Assembly: GCF_015864945.1 (NCBI RefSeq)
Contig: NZ_JADYWF010000001.1
Location: forward strand, 620,378 to 684,377
Direction of reading: 5' to 3'
DNA: 64,000 bases
Source: Salinibacterium sp. NG253
Lineage (GTDB): Bacteria; Actinomycetota; Actinomycetes; Actinomycetales; Microbacteriaceae
The position numbers were made by a program, and so were the translations under genes. The notes beneath the pieces were generated by a model. It was not told the origin of the DNA. It searched no databases and saw only the letters and a program-made list of their open reading frames with translations. Below, piece after piece: positions 1 to 9,339 of the stretch (positions are counted from its first letter, which is position 1; every line of letters starts with the position of its first letter).

Positions 1-2
1 AC

Positions 3-3000
3 CGGGTGGCTGCGCACGGAGAATACTCGGGGCGAGCAGAGCGCACGACCATGATCGTCTTCGCCTACCTGGGGCTCTCGGTCGGGTTCTTCAGCGCAAT
101 TATCTCTCTGTTCGTCTTGTCAGAATCCGCTGGCAATCGCTCGACAGGAATCTGGCTCCTCGTCTTGGGCGCGGTAGCGGCAATCCACAGCGTCGCGGCT
201 CACCGTGCGGGCTTCGATCCGATCATCCGCAACACCTTCGCAATGATCGCGGGTCTCACGATCGCGACAGCGGTGTCGACTCTCCTATCGAACGACTCCC
301 CTATCGCGGTGTTCTCCGTTGTCGCTGCACTCACCACTCTTGCGGTGCTGAGCGAGGCGAGCGGGCGACACTTTGGCGCGACAAGCCGGAGTACCACCCT
401 CTGGGCATCGCTCGGCGTGTGGACGATTACCGCGATCGCGCTGATCGCGCCCCTCAGTGAGTCGCTCTCTGTAGCGCTGCAGTATTTCTCTCAGACGTCC
501 CTGCGCCGCACTACCGCGGCGAGCGCCCCGTTCGCTATCAGTGACGACGGCTGGCCTCAGCTTGCCCTCCTCAGCGTTCCAGTGATTATGGCGTTGGCGT
601 GGTGGGCCACGCGCCAACTCCACGGTCGACTTTCTCTACTGCTCGCGAGCGCAGGTGCCGCGCTCGCCCTGGCAGCGCCGCTGGCCGGAACACTACTGCT
701 CGCTGTTGCGGTGTGGCTTGCGCTAGCTGTACTGGCTGTCGTGGCAATCGGTGTGAGCCAACGCCGCCGCCCCGGTCTACGCCTCAGCACAGTCATTCTT
801 GCCCTGGCCGGCTTCACACCGTTAGCGCTTGCCTTCGGTTCAGGATGGTCGAGCTACGGAACGTGGCTTCTCGCCAGCCTCGGCACGGCGGCCGTGCTCT
901 TTGCCGCTCGCTACCTCGTGACCGTGGTTTCAGTTCGCACGACGATGCTGGGCTTGACGATGCTTGTGCTGTTGCTCGCGGCCGCGGGCGTGGGAGAACA
1001 GCTGCAATTCGCACTCACTCCCCTCGATCCCCATCCGCTCGACTCGTGGATGACCGTCTCCGTTCTTGCCGTCGTCATCAGCGCGCGATCGCTCTGGCCC
1101 CGCACCCGCGAAGTGACCGCCCTCGAACGACAGGTTCTGTGGTGGATAGGGTTTGTCGGCACCGCAGTTGCGGGCACCATTCTCTGGTTCGCAACAGGCA
1201 GCGGGGCCCCTTTCGCGAATGCACCACTCGCCCTGAGCCTCACCTCCATCAGCCTGCTCGTCTCTGTGCTGTTCGTCGCAGTGCTTATCGTCACCATGCT
1301 GAACAACACCGCGCTGCTTGCCCGAGCATCAGCAAATACGGACGCTGCGAATGCTGCGAGCGCAACGAGTGGACCGAGTGCACCGACAGGGCGCTCGATC
1401 GAAAGCTTCGTTGCCGCTGCGGCGCTCGCGCCCGCGCTGGTGTGGGCACTCGATAGTGCGAGCCGTACCGCTGGTCTCGGCGCTATAGCGATCGAGTTAG
1501 CACCGGCCACGGCATCCGTTCTCGTCGGAGCGCTCACGATGACCCTGCGTGTGCGGGGCCGACACACATTCGTACGACGTATCGCTGAACTCAGCGCGCT
1601 CACCGTCGCACTGTTCACCACAGCGAGTGCAATTCTTCGGCCCCACGAGACACACTGGCTGATCGCGCTTCTCGTCTCGATCACCCTTCTGCTGGCATCG
1701 ATTTCCGCCGACGGAATCGTAGGCTCACGTTCGCCACGGCGCTTCGCTATCTGGGGTGCGGTCGCGTTCTCCACGTGGGCCCTGTGGCTGCGCCTTGAGC
1801 AATACCGAGTCGAGGCGCTCGAGGCCTACGTGCTGCCGCTTGCCGCAGTTGTGGTGGCAATCGCCATCTTTACGGCCAGAGCAGAACTACGCGAATCCCG
1901 CCTGCGTTCTGGCGCGTTCATCGCTCTCGCTGGACTCCTTATCGCCGTTGTGCCGCTCGCGCTGAACTCCGCAAGTGGCTCAGGCACCAGCACCCTCGTC
2001 ATCTCCGCCCTGTGTGCGGCGCTCCTGATTGCCGCGTCGTTCATTGCGCCGCGCGAGTCGTTGCTCAGTTTCTGGGGAATCGCCGTTGTCGCCTCAGCCA
2101 CGGGACTCATCACCGCCACAGCAGCGCGCGTTCTTTACTCCGTGACCGCCGCACCGAGCGCGCTGCCCGAAGCTGAAGTGTTGCTCATCGGCGCTGTAGC
2201 AGTCATGACGGTCGCGAGTTTCGGACTCGCCTCCGCCGGTTTCGTGCAAGTCTCGCACTCCACCCTGTGGCAGCGGTCGGGGCCCGTGCTGCTCGGCGCC
2301 GCCGTGACACTGCTGTATGTGGTTGAGGGCATCATCGTGATTGACCCGTCCACTTCGTCGACACCGCTCACCGACATCCGGGTGCTTGCCTTAGTTGCAC
2401 TCGGCGCGGCGCTTCTCGTAGTGGGCGCGCGCTTCGCGACGCCGCCTCTCACCCCCCACGTGACCTACCTTGCGTTCGCCCTCGCGTCGTTCATTGCACT
2501 CACGACCTACGCCCTGGGCGCTGTGCAGTACCTCGAGTTCTGGCTGATCGCCGCCATCCTTGGTTTCGGGATGATCGCGCGGGCACTGATTATTCGATCG
2601 CGTGAGGTCGCGATGCTCGAACCGCAAGCACTCTGGTGGACAGGCTTCGGCGCAACCGCATTCGCCGGAGCACACTTCTGGAACGCAAACGTCGTCGGCG
2701 GATCAGGAGTCACTGCTCCTTTCATGCTCGATGTAGCCGTCATCAACGCCCTGGGTGCCGCGCTGCTCGTCGTGGCGTTGAGCTTCACCATTTTCGCGCG
2801 AGGCTCACACACGTTTGCGCCCGAGAACATTGCCGCAGCGGCAGCTCTCGCCCCAGCGACCGCCTGGCTGCTCGATAGCACCGGCAGATTACTCGAGCTC
2901 TCGGCAGTCGTGATCGAACTAGCTCCCGCAACCGCAGCCGTGCTCGTGGCAGCATTCAGCATGATTCTGCGACTGCGGGAGCACCGTAGCGCCGTTCGTC

Positions 3001-4397
3001 GAGCCAGCGAGATCAGTGCCCTTACGGTTGCCGCAATCACGACGGTGAGTGCGGTTATCGATCCACAGAGCACACCATGGCTGATCGTATTGTTTGTGTC
3101 GGTCGCGCTGCTACTCAGTGCCATTTCGACTGACGGAGTGTTCGGGTCGGCATCGCTTCGCCGCCACATGGTGTGGGCTGCGGTGGCGTTCGGCACGTGG
3201 GCACTGTGGCTTCGACTCGATCAGGCCCGCGTCGACGCTCTTGAAGCGTACGTTCTGCCTCTCAGCGCCGTCGTGATCGCCCTCTCGATACTGATTGCAC
3301 GCGCAGAGCTGAGACGGGCGCGGCTAGCTTCGGCACCGGCGATCGCTCTCGTCGGCCTGCTCATTGCGGTGCTTCCCCTCGCGCTCAATGCTGCAGACGG
3401 CAACGGACTCCGCACCCTCATCATCGCGGGGCTCTGCGGAGCTCTCTTAGTGGCTGCCGCCTTCGTGGAGCCACGCAGCGAGCTCATCGACTTCTGGGGC
3501 GTCGCAATCATTGCGTCCGCATCCGGGCTCATTCTCGCGACTGCATCACGGGCGTTCATCCTGCTGTCTGAAAATAGAGGACTGTTGCCCGAACTCGACT
3601 CCGGTCTGCTGGTCGCGGTTGCGCTACTGGCTCTCGCCAGCTTCGGTGCCGCTGCCAGCGGATTCTCTCGTGACGAAAACCGCCCGGGATGGGCAGTCAT
3701 GAGCGAAGTGCTGCTCGGCAGTGCCCTCGTGCTGCTCTACGGGATAGAAATTCTGGCGTTGCTCGGCACAGACCAGCGAAACGCGTCGGTCGACGCCGTT
3801 CGCATCATTGGCCTGGTCGCACTCGGTAGCGCTCTACTCGTGCTCGCGGCTCGTGCCTCTACGCGACCGCTTACCCACCGCATGAGCTACCTCGCCTTCA
3901 CCCTCGCCAGCATCCTCGGTGTGATCGGATATTTCGGAACGCTCGTGGAGCCACTCGAGTGGGTGTCCGTGCTTCTCGGGGTGGCTCTGCTCGCCCACGG
4001 AGGGCTGCGGATGATGAGCGATCCGGATGCGCGCAGCATGCAGTGGCTTAGCTGCGGCCTCGTTGTGCTGCTGGCCCCCAGTCTCATCGCGACGTTTGTT
4101 GACACCGAGAGCGCTGGAACTCAGTGGCGCATTGTTGCTCTCGGTATCGTCGGGGTGACGATCATCGTGCTCGGAGCATGGCTGAAGCTCAAAGCGCCCC
4201 TCATCATTGCCACCATTGTCGTTCTCATTCACGCTTCGCACACGTTTGCTCCCGCGCTCATCAGCTTCTATCAGCTGACCTCGTGGTGGCTGTGGGCTGT
4301 GGTCGGTGGCGCGATCGTGTTGTTCCTCGGCATTACGCTCGAGCGGCGTATCCGCGATCTCAAGACGCTCAACACCAAATTCAGCGCACTTCGCTAA
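3..4397 (+). CDS. Giant SCO7322-like multi-pass membrane protein (5' end cut by window)
   Basis: The frame is open to the window edge. A GTG at position 6 could serve as a start but the true start is probably upstream. The visible 1463 residues are almost entirely hydrophobic helices joined by short polar loops, so this is an integral membrane protein with dozens of segments. The C-terminal part (WRIVALG, then LGAWLKLKAPL, HASHTFAP and WWLW) resembles the conserved tail of actinobacterial SCO7322-family proteins, whose function is unknown. The protein contains a large internal duplication: the stretch beginning REVTALERQ near residue 368 recurs as REVAMLEPQ near residue 866, a period of 498 residues, and the two copies stay alignable for most of that length. 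It converges on the response regulator with a 17-bp gap. Confidence 0.7.
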   Translation, partial: RVAAHGEYSGRAERTTMIVFAYLGLSVGFFSAIISLFVLSESAGNRSTGIWLLVLGAVAAIHSVAAHRAGFDPIIRNTFAMIAGLTIATAVSTLLSNDSPIAVFSVVAALTTLAVLSEASGRHFGATSRSTTLWASLGVWTITAIALIAPLSESLSVALQYFSQTSLRRTTAASAPFAISDDGWPQLALLSVPVIMALAWWATRQLHGRLSLLLASAGAALALAAPLAGTLLLAVAVWLALAVLAVVAIGVSQRRRPGLRLSTVILALAGFTPLALAFGSGWSSYGTWLLASLGTAAVLFAARYLVTVVSVRTTMLGLTMLVLLLAAAGVGEQLQFALTPLDPHPLDSWMTVSVLAVVISARSLWPRTREVTALERQVLWWIGFVGTAVAGTILWFATGSGAPFANAPLALSLTSISLLVSVLFVAVLIVTMLNNTALLARASANTDAANAASATSGPSAPTGRSIESFVAAAALAPALVWALDSASRTAGLGAIAIELAPATASVLVGALTMTLRVRGRHTFVRRIAELSALTVALFTTASAILRPHETHWLIALLVSITLLLASISADGIVGSRSPRRFAIWGAVAFSTWALWLRLEQYRVEALEAYVLPLAAVVVAIAIFTARAELRESRLRSGAFIALAGLLIAVVPLALNSASGSGTSTLVISALCAALLIAASFIAPRESLLSFWGIAVVASATGLITATAARVLYSVTAAPSALPEAEVLLIGAVAVMTVASFGLASAGFVQVSHSTLWQRSGPVLLGAAVTLLYVVEGIIVIDPSTSSTPLTDIRVLALVALGAALLVVGARFATPPLTPHVTYLAFALASFIALTTYALGAVQYLEFWLIAAILGFGMIARALIIRSREVAMLEPQALWWTGFGATAFAGAHFWNANVVGGSGVTAPFMLDVAVINALGAALLVVALSFTIFARGSHTFAPENIAAAAALAPATAWLLDSTGRLLELSAVVIELAPATAAVLVAAFSMILRLREHRSAVRRASEISALTVAAITTVSAVIDPQSTPWLIVLFVSVALLLSAISTDGVFGSASLRRHMVWAAVAFGTWALWLRLDQARVDALEAYVLPLSAVVIALSILIARAELRRARLASAPAIALVGLLIAVLPLALNAADGNGLRTLIIAGLCGALLVAAAFVEPRSELIDFWGVAIIASASGLILATASRAFILLSENRGLLPELDSGLLVAVALLALASFGAAASGFSRDENRPGWAVMSEVLLGSALVLLYGIEILALLGTDQRNASVDAVRIIGLVALGSALLVLAARASTRPLTHRMSYLAFTLASILGVIGYFGTLVEPLEWVSVLLGVALLAHGGLRMMSDPDARSMQWLSCGLVVLLAPSLIATFVDTESAGTQWRIVALGIVGVTIIVLGAWLKLKAPLIIATIVVLIHASHTFAPALISFYQLTSWWLWAVVGGAIVLFLGITLERRIRDLKTLNTKFSALR

Positions 4398-4414
4398 GCA
4401 GCAAGAAGGCGACG

Positions 4415-5062
4415 CTAGCGCTGCAACCAGGTGAGCACCGCGAGAACGCGGCGGTGGTCGCTGCCCGAATCTTCGAGATTCAGCTTCTGAAAAATTGCCG
4501 TCACGTTCTTTTCGACCGCGCCAACACCGATGACGAGCTGCTTGGCGATAGCCGCATTCGTGCGGCCCTCGGCCACGAGCGTCATAACTTCGTGCTCACG
4601 CGGAGTCAACGACATCAAGGGATCCTGACGGCGACCGACGAGTTGAGCAACAACCTCGGGATCAAGCACCGTGCTGCCGGCAGAAATCCGCTCCACCGCA
4701 TCCTGCAACTCATCCAGAGAGGCGACGCGGTCCTTCAAGAGGTAGCCAACACCACCACGACCCGAGGACAGCAGTTCCTGCGCATACACAACCTCGACAT
4801 ACTGCGAGAGAAGGAGAATGCCGATCTGGGGCCTCAATTCACGCAAGCGAATGGCGGCGCGCACTCCCTCATCCCGAAACGTCGGCGGCATGCGCACATC
4901 GAGCACCACAAGATCGGGAGCACATTCATCGAGGTTCGCGAGCAGCTCATCCGCATCCCCGAACGCACCGACAACATCGAAGCCGGCTTCGACGAGCACA
5001 CGCACGAGCCCTTCGCGCAGTAGTACCGAATCATCAGCAACAGCAACGCGCAAAGGGCTCAT
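4415..5062 (-). CDS. LuxR/NarL-type response regulator
   Basis: This is the DNA-binding partner of the adjacent histidine kinase. The receiver domain occupies about residues 1-125, with acidic residues at DD (10-11) and the phospho-acceptor aspartate in VVLDVRMPP (D55). The C-terminal LuxR helix-turn-helix (LTPREHEVMTLVAEGRTNAAIAKQL) is followed by the dimer helix KNVTAIFQKLNL. I chose the ATG at 5062, 10 bp after the kinase stop, because the protein then begins MSPLRVAVADDS like the family. A longer GTG start at 5101 would overlap the kinase and add 13 unlikely residues. Kinase and regulator form one minus-strand operon. Target genes are unknown. Confidence 0.9.
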   Translation of the reverse strand: MSPLRVAVADDSVLLREGLVRVLVEAGFDVVGAFGDADELLANLDECAPDLVVLDVRMPPTFRDEGVRAAIRLRELRPQIGILLLSQYVEVVYAQELLSSGRGGVGYLLKDRVASLDELQDAVERISAGSTVLDPEVVAQLVGRRQDPLMSLTPREHEVMTLVAEGRTNAAIAKQLVIGVGAVEKNVTAIFQKLNLEDSGSDHRRVLAVLTWLQR

Positions 5063-5072
5063 GCGCTTAAGA

Positions 5073-6443
5073 CTAGAGGTCAACGGGCGCCCGATCTGCA
5101 CTGGGTTTGGGCAAAGGCAGCCGCGCCGTTACCGTCGTTGGTCCGCCAGCGGGGCTCTCGATCTCAAGGCGTCCGCCAACACCGCGAACACGCTCTTCGA
5201 TGCCAGCAAGACCGTGGTCGGCGAGCACCGCGGCGCCGCCCTGGCCATCATCCGTGACCTGCACGAGAAGCCAGGGACGGCCATCCGATTGCTCGGTGAG
5301 AAGCCGAACGGAGGCATGGCCAGCGTGAGCGTGCTTGGCGACATTGGTGAGCAATTCAGCGACAACGAAGTACGACGCACGCTCGACTTCGCCTGGCAGA
5401 ACGAGCGGGGCGGGAAGCTCGGAGGTGAGCGTCGTTGGCACAGCTGCGCGCGCGGCTACTGATTCAAGGGCCGCGACAAGGCCGCGGTCGAGCAAAAGTG
5501 GCGGTGCGAATCCGCGAGATAGCGCCCGCAGTTCTTCGAGCGCTTCAGCCGACTGCGCTTGGGCTTCCGTGAGCAACTGGCGAGCCTTTTCGGGGTCGAC
5601 AGAGAGTTGGCGCTCGGCGGCCGCAAGATCCATTTGCAGTCGCACGAGTCGCTGCTGCGGACCATCGTGGATGTCGCGCTCGAGCCGACGAAGCGAGTGG
5701 CCTTCAGCCGAGAGAGCGGCGCCGCGCGACTCCTCAAGTGACTGCACTTCGCGACGCAGGCCATCCGATTTGAATGCAGTGAGGGTGCCGCGAGCCAGCC
5801 ACCACTGCGTCATGACAAGGCCGCGGGTGACGAAAGGGAGGGTTGCGATGAAGATCAGGCCAACGACGAAAGCAACAATGTTGTCGGCAATCTCGAGGTC
5901 CCAGCCGGTGGTGTTGACGCCGACGAGTCCGAAGAACCACTCTCCGAGTGACCAGTCGGGGTCGCCGGTTTGCACTTCGCCGTCGAGGAACCAAGAGAAG
6001 ATTCCAGTGAGTCCGACGGTGAGCCACACGAAGGAGATCGTCCAGGTGATGATCGTGAGAATGAAGCCAAGAATTGTGGTGTGCAGCAAGTAGAGCCAGT
6101 AGTGCGCGTTGCCGAGGGTGGCGCTGAGCCAGCCGCCGAACCCGGTAGCGGCGCGGTCATCTTGCCAGTCGGGACGCTCTAGCCGGGCACGACCAGTCCA
6201 TTCCAAGAGGTTGACGTGCGCGAGCCCGAACCCGCGCCCGACGTACAACGCCAGAATCATGACAAAGAAGCCGATGAGGAAGACCGCGAGCGTGCCGATG
6301 CCAGTGGCGACGAGGGAGATTGTCACGCCGAATCCGGTCATCGCAATCGGGAAACCGACAATGAGGTACAGCACCTCTTTTGGCGTGGTGCGCCACAGTT
6401 GCCAATAGGGGTTTCGGGGCTTCGTCACAGTGTCTGTAGTCAT
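5073..6443 (-). CDS. Sensor histidine kinase with N-terminal membrane sensor domain
   Basis: Membrane-bound kinase of 456 residues. The first ~220 residues hold about four hydrophobic segments (for example YLIVGFPIAMTGFGV and ILGFILTIITWTISFVWLTV) in the pattern of the putative sensor domain common in actinobacterial NarL-type kinases. The HisKA_3 dimerisation helix contains DIHDGPQQRLVRLQ, with H259 as the likely phosphorylation site. The HATPase domain follows (ELLTNVAKHAHA N-box, DDGQGG G1 box, HGLAGIEERV G2 box). It lies directly upstream of its response regulator. The signal cannot be read from the sequence; kinases of this layout often sense cell-envelope stress, which is only an analogy. 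Confidence 0.9.
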   Translation of the reverse strand: MTTDTVTKPRNPYWQLWRTTPKEVLYLIVGFPIAMTGFGVTISLVATGIGTLAVFLIGFFVMILALYVGRGFGLAHVNLLEWTGRARLERPDWQDDRAATGFGGWLSATLGNAHYWLYLLHTTILGFILTIITWTISFVWLTVGLTGIFSWFLDGEVQTGDPDWSLGEWFFGLVGVNTTGWDLEIADNIVAFVVGLIFIATLPFVTRGLVMTQWWLARGTLTAFKSDGLRREVQSLEESRGAALSAEGHSLRRLERDIHDGPQQRLVRLQMDLAAAERQLSVDPEKARQLLTEAQAQSAEALEELRALSRGFAPPLLLDRGLVAALESVAARAAVPTTLTSELPAPLVLPGEVERASYFVVAELLTNVAKHAHAGHASVRLLTEQSDGRPWLLVQVTDDGQGGAAVLADHGLAGIEERVRGVGGRLEIESPAGGPTTVTARLPLPKPSADRAPVDL

Positions 6444-6707
6444 GGGTCTCTCGCTTTAGTCTCGCGCATTCGCGGGGCGGATGTTCGTCTCCTACAGAAT
6501 CGCGAAATCGAGGCAGACTCCCCAGCGTGGATGCACACAGACCGGCAGTGGGGATATCCCCCGTGAGCGTGCTCTGCGTTGCGGGCTGGCATCCATTAGG
6601 CGCTCCCGGAAACTCCGCTTCGCGGCGGGTTAGCGTTGCCTCAGCTTGCTTGTGAAATTTTTGAGGCTGCGTAGCGTTGTCTTTGTAGAACAACGAAGGA
6701 GCACACA
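6444..6707. promoter_or_regulatory. Divergent promoter region between histidine kinase and dps
   Basis: This 264-bp region separates two divergent genes. On the dps side an inverted pair GCCTCA (6638-6643) / TGAGGC (6662-6667) is framed by two direct copies of TAGCGTTG (6631-6638 and 6672-6679). A good ribosome binding site, AAGGAG, precedes the dps ATG. The repeats look like a regulator site but I cannot assign the regulator. Confidence 0.4.
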
Positions 6708-7196
6708 ATGACCGAAATTAAAGCAGTTCCGCAGACCTCAGCAGACCCTGATGTCACCTCGGGTGTTGCCCAGTTCCTCGGCCCGGTTGTCACCGACCTC
6801 ACGGCCCTGTCGATTGACGGCAAGCAGGCTCACTGGCACGTTCGCGGTGCGAACTTCCAAGCCATCCATGAACTTCTCGACACCATCGTCGACCACGCCC
6901 GCGACTGGGCTGACACTGCTGCAGAGCGTGTTGTGGCCCTCGGACTTCCGATCGACGCTCGCACTCAGACCGTCGGCGCTAAGGCAACGACCCCGAGCAT
7001 GACTGCCGGCTTCCAGCAGGCCGACGACGTTATCGCTGAAGTTATCGCTGCGATCGATGCCACTCTCCTGACCGTTCGCACCGCCGTTGATGAGCTCGGT
7101 GAGCTCGACAAGGTCAGCGAAGACGTTGCAATTGAGATCGCTCGTGGGCTTGAGAAGGACCGCTGGTTCCTCTTCGCTCACCTCGCCACCAAGTAA
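6708..7196 (+). CDS. dps: Dps family DNA-binding/ferritin-like protein
   Basis: Dps proteins form dodecamers that oxidise Fe(II) with peroxide, store iron and protect DNA in stress. The 162 residues match the usual length. The ferroxidase signature is present: KQAHWHVRGANFQAIHELLD, then DHARDWADTAAERVVALG, with the histidines and acidic residues that form the inter-subunit iron site. The final segment (EIARGLEKDRWFLFAHL) is the last helix of the fold. The N-terminal tail is short and not lysine-rich, so DNA binding may be weak. AAGGAG lies 7 nt before the ATG. It appears monocistronic. Confidence 0.93.
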   Translation: MTEIKAVPQTSADPDVTSGVAQFLGPVVTDLTALSIDGKQAHWHVRGANFQAIHELLDTIVDHARDWADTAAERVVALGLPIDARTQTVGAKATTPSMTAGFQQADDVIAEVIAAIDATLLTVRTAVDELGELDKVSEDVAIEIARGLEKDRWFLFAHLATK

Positions 7197-7249
7197 CTTC
7201 TCTGGCGGTCGCTTCGCCTGCGACTAGTTGCGCCTATGATTCGTCGTAG

Positions 7250-8728
7250 TCACAACTGGTTGTGCGTGAAGCGCCCGGCCAGGATTGTCGCGTCAACCCG
7301 CATCGCCCGCAGTTCTTCACCGCTGCAGTCGAGCGGGTTTTTGCGTGTCACGACAATGTCGGCCACTTCCCCGACGGCGATGGTCGACTGGGCTGACGCC
7401 GTGAGGGCTTCGGCCACAGTGATGCGCTGTTCGGGGTACCACGGCTCCCGCCCATCGCGACTGCGACTCACAGCCGACGCGATCGCTGCCCACGGGTCGA
7501 GCGGAGCAACCGGAGCATCCGATCCCATCAGCAGTTCGATGCCAGCATCGAGCATCGAGCGCAACGCAATCGTGCGGTGGTTGCGACCGGGCCAGAGAGC
7601 GTCCGCTACATCGCGGTCATCCATGGCGTGTTCGGGCTGCACGCTCGCTGCGATTCCGAGAGCCGCGAAGCGAGGCAAATCCGACTCAGAAAGCGACTGC
7701 GCGTGCTCGATGCGGCCACGGCATCCGACGACTTCAAAAGCGTTGAGGGCAAGAGTGTTCGCGTCGTCACCGATAGCGTGCACGGCGGGCGACAAACCAG
7801 CGCCGCTGGCAGTGCGAATCCACTCGACGAGTTCGTCAGCGGGGATGTTAAGCACTCCCCTGTTGTGTGGTTCGCCCGGGTAGTGCTCGACACAGTACGC
7901 GGTGCGGGTGTTGAGCGATCCGTCGGTGATGATCTTGAACGGGCCCACTTCGAGCAGCGGCGCCAGTTGTTGACCGGTGGTGAGGCCTTCGAAGATGGCG
8001 CGTTCGAGAAAGCGCGGGTAGACGCCGACGCGCACCCGAAACAGGTCGAACCCTTCGAGCATGCGGCGCTGCCAGTTCTCGAACTCCCACGTCATCTCGA
8101 GATCGACAATGCCAACGACGCCGCGGGATGCCGCTTCCGCAGCCCCGTCGCGGATCCAGCCATCAAGAATGTCGGGTTCCACTCGGCTGAGCGCGCTTCC
8201 GACAGCGAAGGCTTCTTCTTCGCGCAGGAACCCGGTGGGGTGGTCGTAAAAACCGAAGCGTTCGAGGGCGAGGCTGTTGAGCCAGCAGGAGTGCAGGTCG
8301 CCGCTGACAAGCACGACGGCGATGTCGGAGACGGCGGAATCGAGCAGTTCGCGGGTGGGTTGGTCAGGCCAGAGGGCATCGCGGAAACCTTGACCGACGA
8401 TGATGCCGTCGGATTCGGGAAGGACTGACGTGGCGAGAGTGACGGCAACTTCGGTTGCCGAGGTCGTGTGGCTGAGGTCGAGGCGCTGCGACTGCTGCGC
8501 CCACATGCTGGAGTGCACGTGCTGATCCCAGAGACCGGGCATGATCCAGCGGCCGTCGAGGTCTACGGTTTCGGGGTCGGCGTCGGCGTCGGCGTCCGCG
8601 CCGGTAGCGGTGTCAGCGACCGCGGGCGCGCGGTGCGGCTCGATAGCGACGATGCGTCCCTCGGCGAGGGTGACATCGACCAGGGCGGAGGCATCGTCGC
8701 CGACGATGCGCGCGTTAGTCAGTTTCAC
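7250..8728 (-). CDS. Amidohydrolase (YtcJ-like, amidohydrolase 3 family)
   Basis: Metal-dependent cytosolic hydrolase of 492 residues. The N-terminal small beta domain is followed by the metal motif MPGLWDQHVHSSMWA (HxH). Later family motifs are the C-terminal SDAPVAPLDPWAAI and the return to the beta sandwich (GEVADIVVTRKNPL). The substrate is not predictable; relatives act on N-acyl or imide-type compounds. Residues ~35-45 are a DADADADAD low-complexity run encoded by a hexamer repeat near 8573-8602. The start overlaps the end of the PaiB-like gene by 14 nt, so it is the last gene of the rpiB-nei-paiB run. Confidence 0.87.
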   Translation of the reverse strand: MKLTNARIVGDDASALVDVTLAEGRIVAIEPHRAPAVADTATGADADADADPETVDLDGRWIMPGLWDQHVHSSMWAQQSQRLDLSHTTSATEVAVTLATSVLPESDGIIVGQGFRDALWPDQPTRELLDSAVSDIAVVLVSGDLHSCWLNSLALERFGFYDHPTGFLREEEAFAVGSALSRVEPDILDGWIRDGAAEAASRGVVGIVDLEMTWEFENWQRRMLEGFDLFRVRVGVYPRFLERAIFEGLTTGQQLAPLLEVGPFKIITDGSLNTRTAYCVEHYPGEPHNRGVLNIPADELVEWIRTASGAGLSPAVHAIGDDANTLALNAFEVVGCRGRIEHAQSLSESDLPRFAALGIAASVQPEHAMDDRDVADALWPGRNHRTIALRSMLDAGIELLMGSDAPVAPLDPWAAIASAVSRSRDGREPWYPEQRITVAEALTASAQSTIAVGEVADIVVTRKNPLDCSGEELRAMRVDATILAGRFTHNQL

Positions 8729-9338
8729 TCGGCAGTGCCCTTGTCATTTCTGCGGCCAGTTCTGAGCTAGCGTACGCGCCGTTCGAGCCGAGTTCGTTCA
8801 CAATGTTCTGCTGCACGGCAGGTTTTTTGTTCTGGCTCATCTTCATGCGGGCATCGAACCGGTCGATCACGATGCGCAGGCCGACGGTTCCTTTGGCGGC
8901 ACGGCGAGCGCCTGCTTCGTCATCCGACAGGCTGACCGGATGCTCGACATGGTGCTCGAAGTGATCGACAAGTTCGCTCAACACCCGAAAATTCTCTTCG
9001 TCACTCAGAATCTCGGGAGTGCCGTAGAGGTGCGCGGTGGCGTGGTTCCAGGTGGGGATGTTCTCGCCCTCGGGGTACCAACTCGACGAGATGTAGCCGT
9101 GCGGACCCTGAATGATCACGAGCACCTCGTGCTGGCCGACCTCGTGCAGTTCGTCATCGGGGCGCCCGAAGTGCGTGACCAAGCTGAGCTGATCGTCCCG
9201 GTTTTCGAGCATCACCGGGTAGTGCGAGGCGACCATGCCCTGAGAGGTTGTCGAGACGATCGTGGCCCACGGGTGCTCGTGGATCAGGCGGCGCACTTCT
9301 GACCGCTCGGTGATCACGAACGTCGGGGTGTGCCGCAT
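8715..9338 (-). CDS. PaiB-like FMN-binding negative transcriptional regulator family protein
   Basis: A 207-residue protein of the PaiB family, a flavin-binding split-barrel fold related to pyridoxamine-phosphate oxidases. Family motifs seen are MRHTPTFVITERSEVRRLIHEHPWATIVS at the start, LVTHFGRPD in the barrel and SSWYPEGENIPTWNHATAHLYG in the middle. In Bacillus PaiB affects sporulation and degradative enzyme genes; the role here is unknown. The ATG at 9338 follows the nei stop codon by one base (TGACATG) and has GGGAG upstream. The open frame extends further upstream inside nei but that part does not look like protein. Confidence 0.87.
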   Translation of the reverse strand: MRHTPTFVITERSEVRRLIHEHPWATIVSTTSQGMVASHYPVMLENRDDQLSLVTHFGRPDDELHEVGQHEVLVIIQGPHGYISSSWYPEGENIPTWNHATAHLYGTPEILSDEENFRVLSELVDHFEHHVEHPVSLSDDEAGARRAAKGTVGLRIVIDRFDARMKMSQNKKPAVQQNIVNELGSNGAYASSELAAEMTRALPSETD

Positions 9339-9339
9339 G

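Noticed and set aside
6620-6680. IdeR/DtxR iron box in front of dps
   Set aside because: TTAGCGTTGCCTCA shares only a few positions with the consensus TTAGGTTAGSCTAACCTAA; not supported.
8573-8602. CRISPR-like or regulatory repeat in the amidohydrolase start
   Set aside because: It is an in-frame GTCGGC hexamer run encoding DADADA within the gene, i.e. a coding low-complexity repeat; no CRISPR array was seen anywhere in the window.
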